64,000 nt of DNA, from contig NW_006763290.1 in assembly GCF_000218685.1 (NCBI RefSeq), positions 2,347,170 to 2,411,169 of the forward strand. The letters are read 5' to 3'. Below the pieces are notes generated by a model. It was given only the letters and a program-made list of their open reading frames with translations. It had not been told where the DNA came from and searched no databases. A program made the position numbers and the translations under genes. The stretch is from Serpula lacrymans var. lacrymans S7.9 (lineage: Eukaryota; Basidiomycota; Agaricomycetes; Boletales; Serpulaceae). This document shows positions 46,199 to 57,639 of the stretch, piece by piece; the stretch's first letter is position 1, and each line of letters starts with the position of its first letter.

Positions 46199-47684
46199 AT
46201 GTCTGGCCGTTCATCGTTACTTTTGCAGTTCAAACGTCAACAAGTGATTGATCCAGTATCAGCCAGTCCGGATATGGGTCCGTCTTCCTTGAACTCCCCG
46301 CCACAATTATATGGAACAAGTCCTCCCAGATCTCCTCTTAGCTCACAACCAGGTACCGTCCAGCCTCGGTCTGAATCTTTGGAAGACATACAGCAAACAA
46401 CCCTCAAACATCTTAAGACCTTAGGTGTAGAAGTCAGCAAGTCATACAAGTTGCCTCCCAGGAGCCTGGATAAATTTGCAGAGGTATGTAGATACATGCT
46501 CGGCCGCTTTGGTAATCTAGTTTAAATTTTGCACTTTACAGCTCGGCACCACTGCCAATATGTTACTTGACATAAAAGGACATCTTCTAGCGATGGATGC
46601 CATCAGTCGAGCCGCAGAATGAGACAAGGCGATGGAAATGCTGGACTCTGCTGACTTTAGGGTATGATTTTGTCTTGACTCGCCTCATTTTGACGCTTTG
46701 TCTAACTTGATCACTCACAGAAACTCCTTAACGACCATCTTCGAGTGTGCTTGTTTTCTCCAAACCTCACAGTGTATGTGACAGATCACGGAGATTGTGT
46801 CTTTGTACGAAATTTTCATTCATTCTGTGTACTTAGTTGAGCTGACCTCTCATATAGGAATTTCTCGAAAAAAACCCAGACGTCTTCAAGATCAAACCAG
46901 AACTCCTTCAAGACCCTGAAACACGAAGCAAGCTAGGAAGCTTAATCAAGGATCTACTTACAGCAGCGAGAGGTAACATCAAGCCGAAGGTGAGTGACTC
47001 GTACACAACATTGTGTAGTGCGCAAACTAATATTGCTTTGGTCTAGCTATGGACAAGTATACAGAAGAAGCAAGACATCGGGGTGCTCACAAAAGCCCTT
47101 ATTCTGGCGGGGCTGATGGAGATCAATCTGGCCCATTGGGCCAGAATTGCATTCTTGCTACGTGTCTACCTCGTTTTTTTCTTCTTACAGGCTTATTCCA
47201 AGGTAGCGTGCTGCGCTGGTAGAATTCCGTAGGATAATATCTACACAGAACACCACCAATGACAATGTCCCCATGTCGGATCCCACCTGCGATGAAAATG
47301 AACAATACCAAGTAGACAGAGTGGTTCCAGACAACACGCAAGACTTAGATGAGGGATCAAGCAATGCAGGATCCACAACAGAGAAATCCACCGCTATGTG
47401 GAAAGACAAGCAATTCTGGACTTAACGTGGATCAGCTACTTAAAGAAATCCGTGATCATGGCAAACAGGGAACAAGTTCAACCCAAGAGTGGGAAGATAA
47501 TGTCAAGGAGTAAGTCCATTACTTCAAAACATTTATGTACAATTGTCTGACTCTATACAGCTTCTTTACTGAGACCCTGCAGATCGACATGGCGACTTAC
47601 GCTGAGCCAGGGAAATTGGTTCCTCCAATCGACACAGTGAGCATGGGTTGGCAGGGAAGGATACAGGCGCAGTTGATCTGGTGA
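46199..47684 (+). pseudogene. Accessory protein gene of the 41.6-46.0 kb transposon
   Basis: Plus-strand exons, likely separated by introns of about 50-60 nt, begin at ATG 46199 (MSGRSSLLLQFKRQQ) and read TLKHLKTLGVEVSKSYKLPP, then GTTANMLLDIKGHLLAMDAI, LLNDHLRVCLFSPNLTVYVT, EFLEKNPDVFKIKPELLQD and VLTKALILAGLMEINLAHWA. The C-terminus is MGWQGRIQAQLIW (stop at 47682-47684). A TGA near 46620 breaks the second exon. A gene of this kind usually follows the large transposase in this family. Its role is unknown. Confidence 0.5.
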
Positions 47685-48343
47685 TTATGTTCATATTTCC
47701 TCGAGTTGTGTGCAGCCTACTAGTACAGTATTTTAATGTCATTCTTTCTACATTCCTTCGCTTGACTGTATTTTCTGGTCTGATTGATGCACCCTTTTAT
47801 TGTATGTTCTCAAATTGAGATTTTAATGTTATGATGATGCTGAAGTGTAGCGTGAAATGAGAATTAGTGAACATAATAACCTTTTTGGATGATTCACAAG
47901 ACCGTTCTCGAGTGTTTGGGAGTCGTATTAGACGGACTGTATGACAGATCATTTGATTATGCCACTGGTTCTTACATTCCCATCAGCTTGATGTAGAGGA
48001 CTCATACATATAGTCTAGACATTGATGCAACGTGAATAAATATATTGTCGTGGTTGCAGCCTCAGCAAGTCACACCAACCTGTGGTTGCGAATATCCTAC
48101 TCAAATCATTATGTGATCATTGATACGATCGTGTATGAGACTGTGGGCCTGGAATGTTATTACTATCTTTTCCAGTTATATTGCTCACATGTTGACGAGA
48201 CACATCGTACAAATGTCCCTGTCGACCTCTGTCAGAGGTAACGGACTTTTAACCTTTCGCGGTGTAGTCTCCAGTGGCTTACCTAATCACACAATATGTA
48301 TAACAGGTCATCCACCCTGATGTTCTTTTCCTGATGCGGCACT
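47685..48343. other. Intergenic region, boundary of the gene island
   Basis: No gene recognised. The transposon's right end should lie here together with the promoter of the SPP1-like gene. I found no clear terminal inverted repeat by eye. Confidence 0.4.
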
Positions 48344-50834
48344 ATGCCGCGTAGAATGGATATTTCTTCGCTCCTTTGTGAAGACACTTCGTATTCCACC
48401 GTCGCTAGCGTTGATGGAACTGCGGGGTAAGTTATTTGTATACAGCAGTCTAAGCCTCCACTCATATATATTCTCTCTGTAGGAACGTCTCCGATGGCCC
48501 CAGTTACACCCATGAGGGCGCACTGGCATCAACCATATTACCGGATCAGAGACAACACACTCCTACCAATCATCTCTTTCAATTGTGTGATAAACAGATG
48601 AAATCAAGAGACCGAGATGATGTGGGTAGAGGCTCGCCGCAGCAGCACAATCCATCACGTTTCAAGCCTCGGTCACACTGTCCACCCTCCCTCACTAGTA
48701 CACACTCGTCCCTTCACTCGCCTCTTCTAGACCATGTACACCCTTCGTCCAGCGAATTCAGCAACCTTCCTTCTTCAAGCAACGATGAGCAATTGAACGC
48801 CCTTTGTACAGCTCCTGGATGCTCATCCAATGCTCCGCTCGACGTCGAGTCATCTCCAGCGGGCTCGATACATTCACTCCCTTATCCCTCTTTCATGGAA
48901 TACCAGTCCACTTTTGGTTTCAATTGCACCACTGTATCATCTTCATCCGTTATTCCATTCTCATCCATCAACTCTAGCCCCAAAAACGTAAATCTGGAAG
49001 CACTTACTCGACCTGTACCAGAAGAAACAAGTCGATTTAGCGCAGGATTGTCGAGAGGCGAGATTTTCCCTGTATTGTCTTCACTACCATACAAGACCGC
49101 AGCGATATCTACTTGCCGTCCTGCATCTGGGCAAGACACCCATCCCCTGAGCTTTCGCAAGCTATTTTCGGAGTCCCACCCGAAGCCCTTCTTGCATGCA
49201 ATGGAGGAACTGGTTGAATCGTATGCGCTAACGCAGGATGAACAACGCATGTATTCTTTGCCACCGAGATGTCTCGATTCAACTGACATCAGAAATTGCG
49301 GTCCGCGAAATACCAAGTCAATAGGACATCATCCGGCCATTGGTATAAGAGCTGCGCCTACCTCAGTTGAATTTGAAGTAGAGGAACACATGTCGTGCTT
49401 TGGCTCTTTCAAACGTTCGGCACCCACGTGTGTCACACCAGTTTCTTCCCAACCTATGTGTAGGAAGCTTGATCGTAACGTGTCTTTGCCGGAGTATGGA
49501 GCAGACGGTTGCTGTCATCAAGTGGATAATGACGAAAAAAAGGATTCGTCTAACGCATGCGTAGGTGTAAACATCACTTTATTACTGTATCAGTCGTACA
49601 TTTGTTGATGAACCTGCTCAGGCCGTACTGATGTCTAACCTAGTATATAGGACCACGATCCGGAGGAGACAATGGAATGCCAAAGATTTGTCCGTGGCCG
49701 ACAACTCCATGGATAGCATTGGCTGTGGGGTATCTTGTGACGCAAAAACTGTAAGGGATACGGAAGACGATGGAGATAATAAACTATATTGTATATGCAA
49801 TACACGATATGATGAAGATAGAATTATGATTGCCTGTGATCGGTTGGTGCTTCGCCTGCGTCATTCTCTTTCTGTGTTGTTATTTACGCTTTCATACAGG
49901 TGTGATGAATGGTACCATTCTTCATGTGTGGGCATGACAGACTACGAAGTAGATCTTGTTGATCAGTTCATATGCCCACTCTGCATTCGAAGTACAGGCT
50001 CTTTTCATTCCTTTATGTCAGACGATCTGATTCATCTTTGAATTTACTCAAGGAAACCCCAATCTACCTTTGGGCACAACTTATCAACAACGTTGTCTCT
50101 TTGGTCTTGATGACGATGATCCCTCATCTCCAAGCGCATGCCATAAACCTGCTCGGGGAGTATTTTCAAAATATTGTTCAGATCACTGTGGCATCAAGTA
50201 CATGGAAAAGCGCCTCTTGGAATGGGACGGGAAGGATGGCAGAGGTCACAAACTATGGGACAGAGTAAGATTTATCGCCCACTTTGAGGGTGTTAGCGGT
50301 CGACTTCATGAGGGCGCCGCAGCAGTGGAGAATCTTGCGTATGGAAAACTGAAGAGTACTGCCAAGTGCATAGAACTACTTAGTTCTAGACTCAAACAAG
50401 TGGTCAGAGATAAGGAAATAACGAAACGAGATATGGAGGTGGTAATGTGGCGGGAGAAACTCGTCGGCCTGGCCGCGAAACGTGCGGAAAAATTCGATCA
50501 GTGCGGTTGGGATCAACGACTCTGCTTTGGAGAAGAAGAATGGGCATCTCTTGGGGAAGAAGCTTTGCAAAGTTATGACGAAGAATATGAAGATATTTCG
50601 AGTAAAGAGCAACACTGTGCGGACGATGGTGCATGTGACTCAGATGCTGCGGGAAATACTAGTAGGCCAGAATGGTGGTGCTCCAGGAGAATCAAGTGCG
50701 ACCGTCATGTTGGGTTAGTAGACGAGCTTGATAATCTTCTGATGACCGTTGCTAAATCTACGATTAAAGTTGGCAAAAGCTACGCACTGCTGAAATATCT
50801 TGCGAAAGAGAGCTCAATAAAGGTATATTCTTAG
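48344..50834 (+). CDS. SPP1: SPP1/CXXC1-like PHD subunit of the Set1 (COMPASS) H3K4 methyltransferase
   Basis: Exons fit 48344-48426, 48483 to about 49595, 49651-49842, 49900-49991 and 50053-50834; the second donor could be at 49587 or 49596. The total is about 753 codons and all phases agree. A TGA lies just upstream of ATG 48344; ATG 48356 (MDISSLLCE) is the other possible start. After a Ser-rich N-terminal half with no known domain comes a PHD finger (KLYCICNTRYDEDRIMIACD, CDEWYHSSCVGM, FICPLC) with its Cys4-His-Cys3 ligands. Then follows the Spp1-type segment ACHKPARGVFSKYCSDHCG with KYMEKR and a helical C-terminus (CIELLSSRLKQVVRDKEIT). In yeast Spp1 reads H3K4 methylation within COMPASS in the nucleus. 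The PHD intron (49843-49899) is 57 nt. The gene converges on LSM1, with 150 bp between stops. Longer than yeast Spp1, mainly in its N-terminal extension. It looks intact. Confidence 0.88.
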
Positions 50835-50984
50835 AACTTGCCAACAAAGAAATGAAACTTCGGAATACAATTCAAGATTTGCTTTATCCGTCATCTGTCA
50901 AGATCACATAGGTAAACGCTGGTAACAAGAGTGTAACATGGTTTTACCAACACTGATCAGGGGCAGAGTGGCTAAAATTTCAAT

Positions 50985-51603
50985 TCAGTACCCATCTCCC
51001 TCCCCGCCTTCTTTACAAAACCCTTTCTGTTCGTATAATATTTGAGCTTTGATGTCGTCCCGGTATTTCTTACTTGTGATATTACTGCGGTGGTATGACT
51101 CTAAAATAGTATAAGGCACTTGGTTTAACGGTATATCATCCTCTTTATCGAGGTCCTAAAAACAAAGTATAAGCATATTTGCCTCGCTGAAATTGAAAAC
51201 GAGTGCACAATCTCGCCCAGCAGGACAACATTCTCGCCACGAATGACGAATATACCATGCCAATTCTCAGCAAACGTGTTTTCATGATACAGTCGCTCTA
51301 CGGTATCCTCCAGAACTAGATTAGCTAGAAGCACGAATTTTAGTGATACGTGCTATAATTTTCCGGACTACGGTAGCTCACCAAACTGGTCGTAGGAACG
51401 CAAGACACCATGAAGTTTGCGCCCGTCTCTCAAAATCACTAACATTTTCCCTAAATTAAGCATCAGTTTAAAGCAAACCCCACGAAGAGCAAAAAATGAG
51501 ATATGTAAACGGAAGTTGACGGATAGGTGCAGCTTTCAGTATACGTACTATCCACACAATCTACCAGTGAACCGGAAGTTGTAAATGGAATAAGGGAGTC
51601 CAT
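50985..51603 (-). CDS. LSM1: LSM1, Sm-like subunit of the cytoplasmic Lsm1-7 mRNA decapping activator
   Basis: Four exons on the minus strand: 51603-51549, 51450-51382, 51324-51209 and 51155-50985. They join in frame to 136 codons plus stop. Introns are 98, 57 and 53 nt with GT..AG borders. The protein starts MDSLIPFTTSGSLVDCVDRK. Sm motif 1 includes VILRDGRKLHGVLRSYDQFA, and Sm motif 2 is GIFVIRGENVVLLGEI, a hallmark of LSM1. The C-terminus has DLDKEDDIPLNQVPY and a basic/acidic tail typical of fungal LSM1. The family assembles with Lsm2-7 on oligoadenylated mRNA ends and promotes decapping with Pat1 in the cytoplasm. The gene appears intact, is probably single-copy, and converges on the SPP1-like gene. 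Confidence 0.95.
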
Positions 51604-51719
51604 GGCTAGAGGTGCGGTTTCTTAGTAGTGGTAACCTGGCAGAGGACGCAACTTGCGAATAAGAATAAGTACAATTGAGCGCATCTAGTCAATATTCATT
51701 TCGGACCCGACCTTATCAA

Positions 51720-51809
51720 GCTGATATGGCCGAGTCGTTAAGGCGAGTGATTTGAACGATCAATATCACTTGGGCTTTGCCCGCGTAGGTTCAAATCCTG
51801 CTGTCAGCG
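51720..51809 (+). tRNA. tRNA-Ser(UGA) with 8-nt intron
   Basis: The 90-nt gene folds cleanly. Acceptor GCTGATA pairs with TGTCAGC (one G-T pair). The D arm is GGCC...GGC, the anticodon stem AGTGA (51746-51750) pairs with TCACT (51766-51770), and a long variable arm GGGC/GCCC follows, as in serine tRNAs. The T arm is GTAGG/CCTGC around TTCAAAT. The anticodon TGA is at 51753-51755. An 8-nt intron (CGATCAAT, 51757-51764) follows position 37. A TTTTT terminator begins two bases downstream. It looks functional. Confidence 0.95.
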
Positions 51810-52285
51810 AATTTTTGTTCGCTCGTGACGCAAGTCACGGGCTTATATGCTGAAAATAATAAATTTTAACTTTTTCAGCCAATCAGAACACGGATATCCA
51901 ATATCTTCAGCTGGGCTCATATAAATTGATCCCCACAGTGACAGTAGGTAAAACCACAGGCTCCTCCCAAGCCACACTGTGTCAAGAGAGGAGGAGAAAT
52001 CCTAGTCTCCCTTGCTGACCTAATTCAATATATTGATGATTGACATCTTGGAAATAAGGTCTGCTCTGAAGTAAGAGTGATGTGTGTGAGGGTACCGATC
52101 AGTGTCAATAACACAAATTGTTGACATTTTGTTGCCCAATTCCGAGCTCAGCAAGTACCCTGCCCAGAACCCCTGCCCCAAACTCTATTTTGAGTAGCAG
52201 GTGTCAGGACAAGGGCCTCATGTTTGATGGAATGAGCAAAAGCACTGATTATTAATATTGTTTCCCTTATTGTTCATCTAAGCCA
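51810..52285. other. Intergenic region after the tRNA gene
   Basis: The pol III terminator (51811-51816) is followed by about 470 bp without a recognised gene. It includes CATATAAATTGATCC near 51920, which resembles a pol II TATA context, perhaps a decayed LTR. The next element's target duplication CCTTG ends it. Confidence 0.4.
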
Positions 52286-52290
52286 CCTTG

Positions 52291-53395
52291 TGTTACAATA
52301 CACAATTTTCAGACCTTTGACTTTCATTCTCCCCTGTAACCTTCTTTTTCATTTTTCACACTTGTGTCTTATGGCATTTTCCTTTTGTTCAACTTTCACT
52401 TTCTCGTGCTGCACAGCTTTCTCTTATTTTAAGTACAACTCTCTCATGCAGTGGGGCTGGTCACATGGGCTGCACCCTATGACATTATCAGCCACTGCTT
52501 TTACCAAATGTATAGTACACATGTACAAATAGCCTGTAGTTGTATAAATACTGCAATGTGAGGCAACAATAAACTATAACAAAAACAAAACCTGTCTCCT
52601 ACTGCACTTGCAGGGAGTAAGAGGTTCAATGAGCTTGAGGTCGACAGATGCTAGTAAATATAGCAAGTAGAGGACTTGGGAGCAAACTCAAGGGTTTCGG
52701 TTGAGGAGTAAAGCGGGTAAATTCAGTAATAGAAAACTAAGGAACTATACATGAATAGGTAAGGCTTTATATAGCTAACCGTCCGTTCCTCAGACCGAAA
52801 GGAGAATAGATGAAAAGTGGTCTGAGGAATAAATCGTCCAATAAGAAAAAGGGAACAACTATCGTACAACTTTAACTTGGTTAATTAGCGGGTGAGAGAA
52901 TTGTACTAATAATAGGTGTTTGTCACATGTGTTCAGGAACCGTATCCTCATGATGAGGTACGATCCGGATCAAAGCATTTATTAGTATATCCAGGCCTTA
53001 ATGGGGCTTGGAGCTGGTTGGCGAGATGCCTACTACCAGTCCCTACCCATTGTGCTGGCTGGCTGGGAGTGATACCCAGTCTCTGATCTGTGATATAAAG
53101 TGGTAATGGTGGTTAAGAAAGCCTGTGAGGGCTATGAGAAGTAAGATAGCAAATGATACCTCTAGCCCTAGAGCCAGAGGTGTAATGGGAAAAGTGTTCG
53201 AGAACCAAGACATAGAGAAAATAATAAAATAATAAAATGGTCCTTACATGCAATAGATCAAGAAGACTCCTCAGCAAGTCCTCCTGTTGTTTACCCACAA
53301 CTTACTTGGTCCTACCACTAAGGGGTTTACCCACTCCTATTCCCTCACACTTGCCTGTCTGAATTGTGCGCCAGAGTGTCAAAACTTTTGTTACA
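52291..53395 (+). repeat. Solo gypsy LTR, TSD CCTTG, interrupted by another LTR
   Basis: The LTR starts TGTTACAATACACAA and ends TTTTGTTACA, flanked by CCTTG at 52286-52290 and 53396-53400. Its two halves are separated by a 692-bp insertion (52557-53248). Without that and one target copy it would be about 408 bp. Confidence 0.93.
52557..53248 (+). repeat. 692-bp solo LTR nested in the gypsy LTR, TSD TGCAA
   Basis: The insertion begins TGTGAGGCAAC and ends GTCCTTACA, with perfect TGCAA duplications at 52552-52556 and 53249-53253. In plus orientation it has a TATA-like TTTATATAGC (52766-52775) and then an 11-bp hairpin TTCCTCAGACC/GGTCTGAGGAA (52786-52829). No coding sequence is present. The hairpin makes plus orientation likely, but it is not proven. 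Confidence 0.88.
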
Positions 53396-53469
53396 CCTTG
53401 TGATCGATCAGCAGAACAACTGATAGACTAAGGACATTAAAATCAAAATGACAGTAAGCCAAAACCAAC

Positions 53470-56400
53470 CCAAGTTAACCACAGAAAATGGAAACACTAC
53501 TCGTTGACCTGCATAAACAGTTGACCAACAGGTCAATAGCATCTTGCGCAAGGTCTGCAAGGCTGATTGGTTGTTGTCCGTGCTCTTTCATCACTTATTC
53601 CAGCTGGAGGATGAGCATGGATATTGGGCACAACTAACACATAAACACTCACAGATATTGGCAGCTTTCCTGAATGGATCTTTGGTATCACATCCCATAG
53701 GCAAAACGGTAAAGCTAATTTATCTAAATGCTCAGCAGACTCCCTATTGAGCAGGTATTAGCCCTGAAGATGATGAAAAGCACATAAGATCAATGAATCT
53801 GAACAGAATAAAGCACGGCAGGTGGCACTCACTGCATGGGCTCTAAAGCATGTTGTGGGCCTCATTCAGATGGAGTCCACAAAGATGATTGGTTGTGATC
53901 ATGGTCTTCAAGTACATGCTTGATCTGAGCCCAATAATGCTCTGAGAAACCATGCTCCTCTGGTGTCTTGGGACATAGTAAAGGGCTTAAGTTTCCAACG
54001 GTGACAGGAAATTACGGAGATAAATGCACCTGTCATGTGGCAACTTGTGCCCTTCTATTGCAATCCTGGCTTCTATCTCTCTCAGGACTACATTATAGGC
54101 CAGAAGTGGCACCATAACATTGTATTTCTTTGTGGATTAGTTGTGTGCTGTGATTAAAGCTACATAAACAGGTAGCCCTTGATGCCATCATAGCACTAAC
54201 TTTTGCTCGCTCGCAATATGCCCATCTCTTGCCACTTTGTTGGGGCTTGTATCTTTTTGCTATACACTCCCGGTTGCTTTTTCATGTTGACAGCCATTTA
54301 GGGAGGTCAGTAGCATATAATATAGTATATGCTGCACCTACCACCTGTCAGAACCGTGGCCTTTGGAGTAGCAGAGTTCAGAGTGTGGAGATGAGGTGGG
54401 GAGCGGAACAGAGTACAAGGTTGGAAATTGACTTAGCTTGTGTGCTAGGCCCTTCCACGGATCTTGGTCCCTAACTTGACAGAGTGAATGGGTGAGAGTA
54501 GAGGATGAAAGGTGGAGTGTAGTAAAGATCCTTCAGAGAAGGACCGGGAAACTTAGAAGATGACTTGAATAAAGGTGGTGTAACAACCAAAGTTTGTATA
54601 CTCTGGTGCACAACAAGATAAGTAGAGAGTGGTGAATGGAGGAGAGGATAATCTCCCTTATGGTAGGACCAAGTTTGTTGTGGGTAAAGAACAGGAGGAC
54701 TTGCTAAGGAGTCTCCTCAATTTATTGGGGTTTATATACATCTACAGACTATTTGTACATGTGTACTATACAGTTGATAAAGGCAGTGGCTGATGATGTT
54801 ATAGGGCACAGCCTGTGTGACCGGCTCCACTGCGTGAGAGACTTGTAGCTAAGAATAAAGAAAAGCAGCACAGCGCGAGAAAGTGGAGATTGAACAAAAT
54901 GGAAAGTGCCGCATGGCACAGTGTGTGAAAACTATGAAAGAAAGTTAAAGTGGAGAAATGAAATTTAAAAGTCCAAAATTTGTGCATTGTAACAGGTGGT
55001 AGGAACTAGTTGATATTTGAACTGCAGGAATAAAGTACGGGAGCTACAACTTATACTATATTGGAGGGATGTGAGTCTGTAAGGAGTAACTCGTAATGTG
55101 GGTACAGAGTTCCATGTGGACAATAATCTAGTGAGGGGAAAACATATGTGAGGGGAGTGTACCATAAGGTCTAAACTACAGAGTCCATGAGGAATATGAG
55201 AACATGTAGAGGAAACGTATAGCAGACTAGAAGTCCGGTGCAGGAGTATTGGAGCAGATATCTGAAGTGCCATGTGGGGGTGGGGTACAGGGCTACACTG
55301 AGTGGCAGAGCACGAAGAGCGTAATTCCAAGTATACCAAAGATTCAGAAGTTCGGACTTGATCTGTGGCATGAATATGACACCACCATGGCACATGCCAA
55401 GCTTGAGGAGCTTTGTGAAGCCACACAGCCAGGGTTTCGGCATTTCTTCCACATTGTTGGGGATAATATCCAGGAATTTGCAAGGAAGCATGACCATAGA
55501 ATTGGCTGCAAGGACCTAAAAAGTTCTGCAGGTGCAGCCATAGAGCCCAAAAACTGTGATCCCAAGGCATTGACCTAAGTGAGCCAATCTGATCGCAGCA
55601 ACAACAAGAAAGAAAGAAAATCAGTGTTGATGGAATACTTGATGACATTGACAGCACTCACCTGCGTAATGTACAAACACTCCATTTCCTTCAGACTCTC
55701 ATTGTGTTCATTCCTGCACTGTCAGTATATAAACAAGAAATGAAATCAGTGTATCAGTTAATCACAAAGCATCAAATTGACCCTACCAGGTAGTCAAATG
55801 TCATCGCATTGGCTACAAACAGCGCTGATGAAATGCATATGAGTAGGATGCAGGATGCTGTGGATAATTCTTTAAATGTACAGATGAATATCAATGAAAA
55901 AATGTTGGACAACCAAGTTATAAACTTCAGCAGGGATGGGAAAACTTTTGACCAGTTGGGAAAGCTGAAAAAGTACATGGTAATGCACTCAGGGGACTTT
56001 AAATCAATGTGTTGTGTGGTACCAATGTTGAGACTCTGGCACACCAAGTGGACAGACCTCAGCTGGATATTCCAAGCTCATTAAGGGACAGACTTCCCAA
56101 ATGATCATTCAACACTGAACTGCATGACAATGTTAGCTGAGTGCCCTCCCCCAAGTAACCTCAAGAAAGTAGACTTCCACAATGGCCGCCATATTCTTAA
56201 TCTGTTGCTTGATGCATACCTTCTGAACTGCTGGAGTAAGTCTTTTCTTTGTCAACTACATTGGTGCACTTATTGAAATGAAAATTAAGAACATACTTTG
56301 ACTGCACCAATCTTTGTGAACATTTTGAGAGGCTTGGAGAGCGAGATGAAATACCTCTTTGGGATGATCTGATGGATGCCACTGGAAAGTTGGGTTAGTG

Positions 56401-57145
56401 TGATGCTACTATGTAGGCATATTATACAGCACAAAATCCTGCTTATGCACCTGATGATGCACCATTAAATGGTGACCCAAGTGGAAGGCAATGGAAAATC
56501 ACATGCTGTGGAAGTAAAGGTTCTCGGAGCTCATGATAACAAACTGGATAATGAGACGGAGGAGATTGACGGGCTTTCAGAATTATTTGCAGAAAGCAAC
56601 ATATCAGTACATGCCAAAAGGGATGTGATACTTGCCAATGCAATCCTGTTCATGCATGATGCCCTATGGTGGAGAGAGACTCAACATGCTATTGCAACAG
56701 GAGATACTGGATGAGTCTTAGGGATCCTCAAAGTTTGGATCTTCACATTTGCTGGAGCTAGCAACCCACACTATTGCCAGTATCTGTTGAAGATCTATTG
56801 TAATTTCAAACGGGAGTTTAGTCCAGAATTAACATATGTCATAAAAAAAAACTGGGTAGTTAACTTACATAGATTGCCTCATTGCTTTGTTGAAGCAGAA
56901 TTACTGCAAGAATACTCAAACTTCTGGCTCAAGGAAATGGTGGCCCATAAAGGCAAACAGTTCAAAGACCCATATTACTGTTGGGTTATCTCTATGCATG
57001 TACTTTCCTTTCCGCGGCTGAAAGAAGAGATGGAGTCAGCAGTGTTGCTGCAGAGTCAAAGCAAAAACCATGGAAGTCCTCACTTGCAAAATGGACTCCA
57101 CATTCTCATAGACTGGTTGAGGGCTGAAAAAATGATGAAATAGTG
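53470..57145 (+). pseudogene. DUF6589 protein gene, decayed, split by a solo LTR
   Basis: Broken plus-strand frames follow the order of agaricomycete DUF6589 proteins. The N-terminus is ADWLLSVLFHHLFQLEDEHG with HSQILAAFLNGS (53544-53750). A middle part lies at 55370-55570 (CEATQPGFRHFFHIVGDNIQ) and 55809-56084 (NINEKMLDNQVINFSRDGKT, VPMLRLWHTKWTDLSWIF). Next come GTDFPNDHSTLNCMTMLAEC near 56090 and FHNGRHILNLLLDAYLLNCW near 56175. The C-terminal part runs 56469-57140 (HAKRDVILANAILFMHDALW, NPHYCQYLLKIYCNFKREF). Many stops and a gypsy solo LTR (54579-54994) break it. DUF6589 has no known function and is thought to travel with repeats. The assignment is by recognition of this block pattern. 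Confidence 0.6.
54579..54994 (-). repeat. Solo gypsy LTR inside the DUF6589 remnant, TSD GGTGG
   Basis: A 416-bp LTR in minus orientation (minus strand begins TGTTACAATGCACAA, ends TTGTTACA). Perfect duplications GGTGG lie at 54574-54578 and 54995-54999. Confidence 0.95.
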
Positions 57146-57639
57146 TCCAGGGAGAGATCCTGGTTTTGTGGCCTAGGATGACTTCATAAAAGGTCATACT
57201 GTCCTAAAAATGGAAGATTAGATGGGTTTGTCTTACAAACAACTATACATATGGATATTGCAGGTTACATGGTGTAGCTATGTTACCTACTGTAGCCCTA
57301 GGCAATACATTGGATGACACTGCCAACAACAGCAACACTAGTGAGAGCCAAATGGATAAATTTGTAGCTCAGAATGGTTATCTTCAGGCGCCCAAGAAGC
57401 CTATATACCTGGATAGAGGAATAATCAATCATGTTACAGATGGGAACCCCAACTAGAGGACTTACTATGTATTTAAATCCATACACTGGTATTTTGACAG
57501 ACTGGCTTGACAGGCAGAGGATTCAACAGTGCATTTATAGGAATGATAATGTTGTGGGAAGGGACAAATCCGAGGTAGATTTGCTTGAGGGAGTGGAGGT
57601 AACATGATGATGTAGATAGAGTGGTCAACGGGTGAGGTT
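57146..57639. other. DUF6589 C-terminal scraps, then no gene
   Basis: Up to about 57220 the plus strand still shows fragments such as DDFIKGHTVLKMED that continue the preceding protein. Beyond that nothing is recognised until the minus-strand helicase remnant. Confidence 0.35.

Noticed and set aside
52557..53248. Non-LTR insertion such as a MITE
   Set aside because: The TG...CA ends, 5-bp duplication, TATA-like box and R-type hairpin fit a solo LTR; no terminal inverted repeats were seen.
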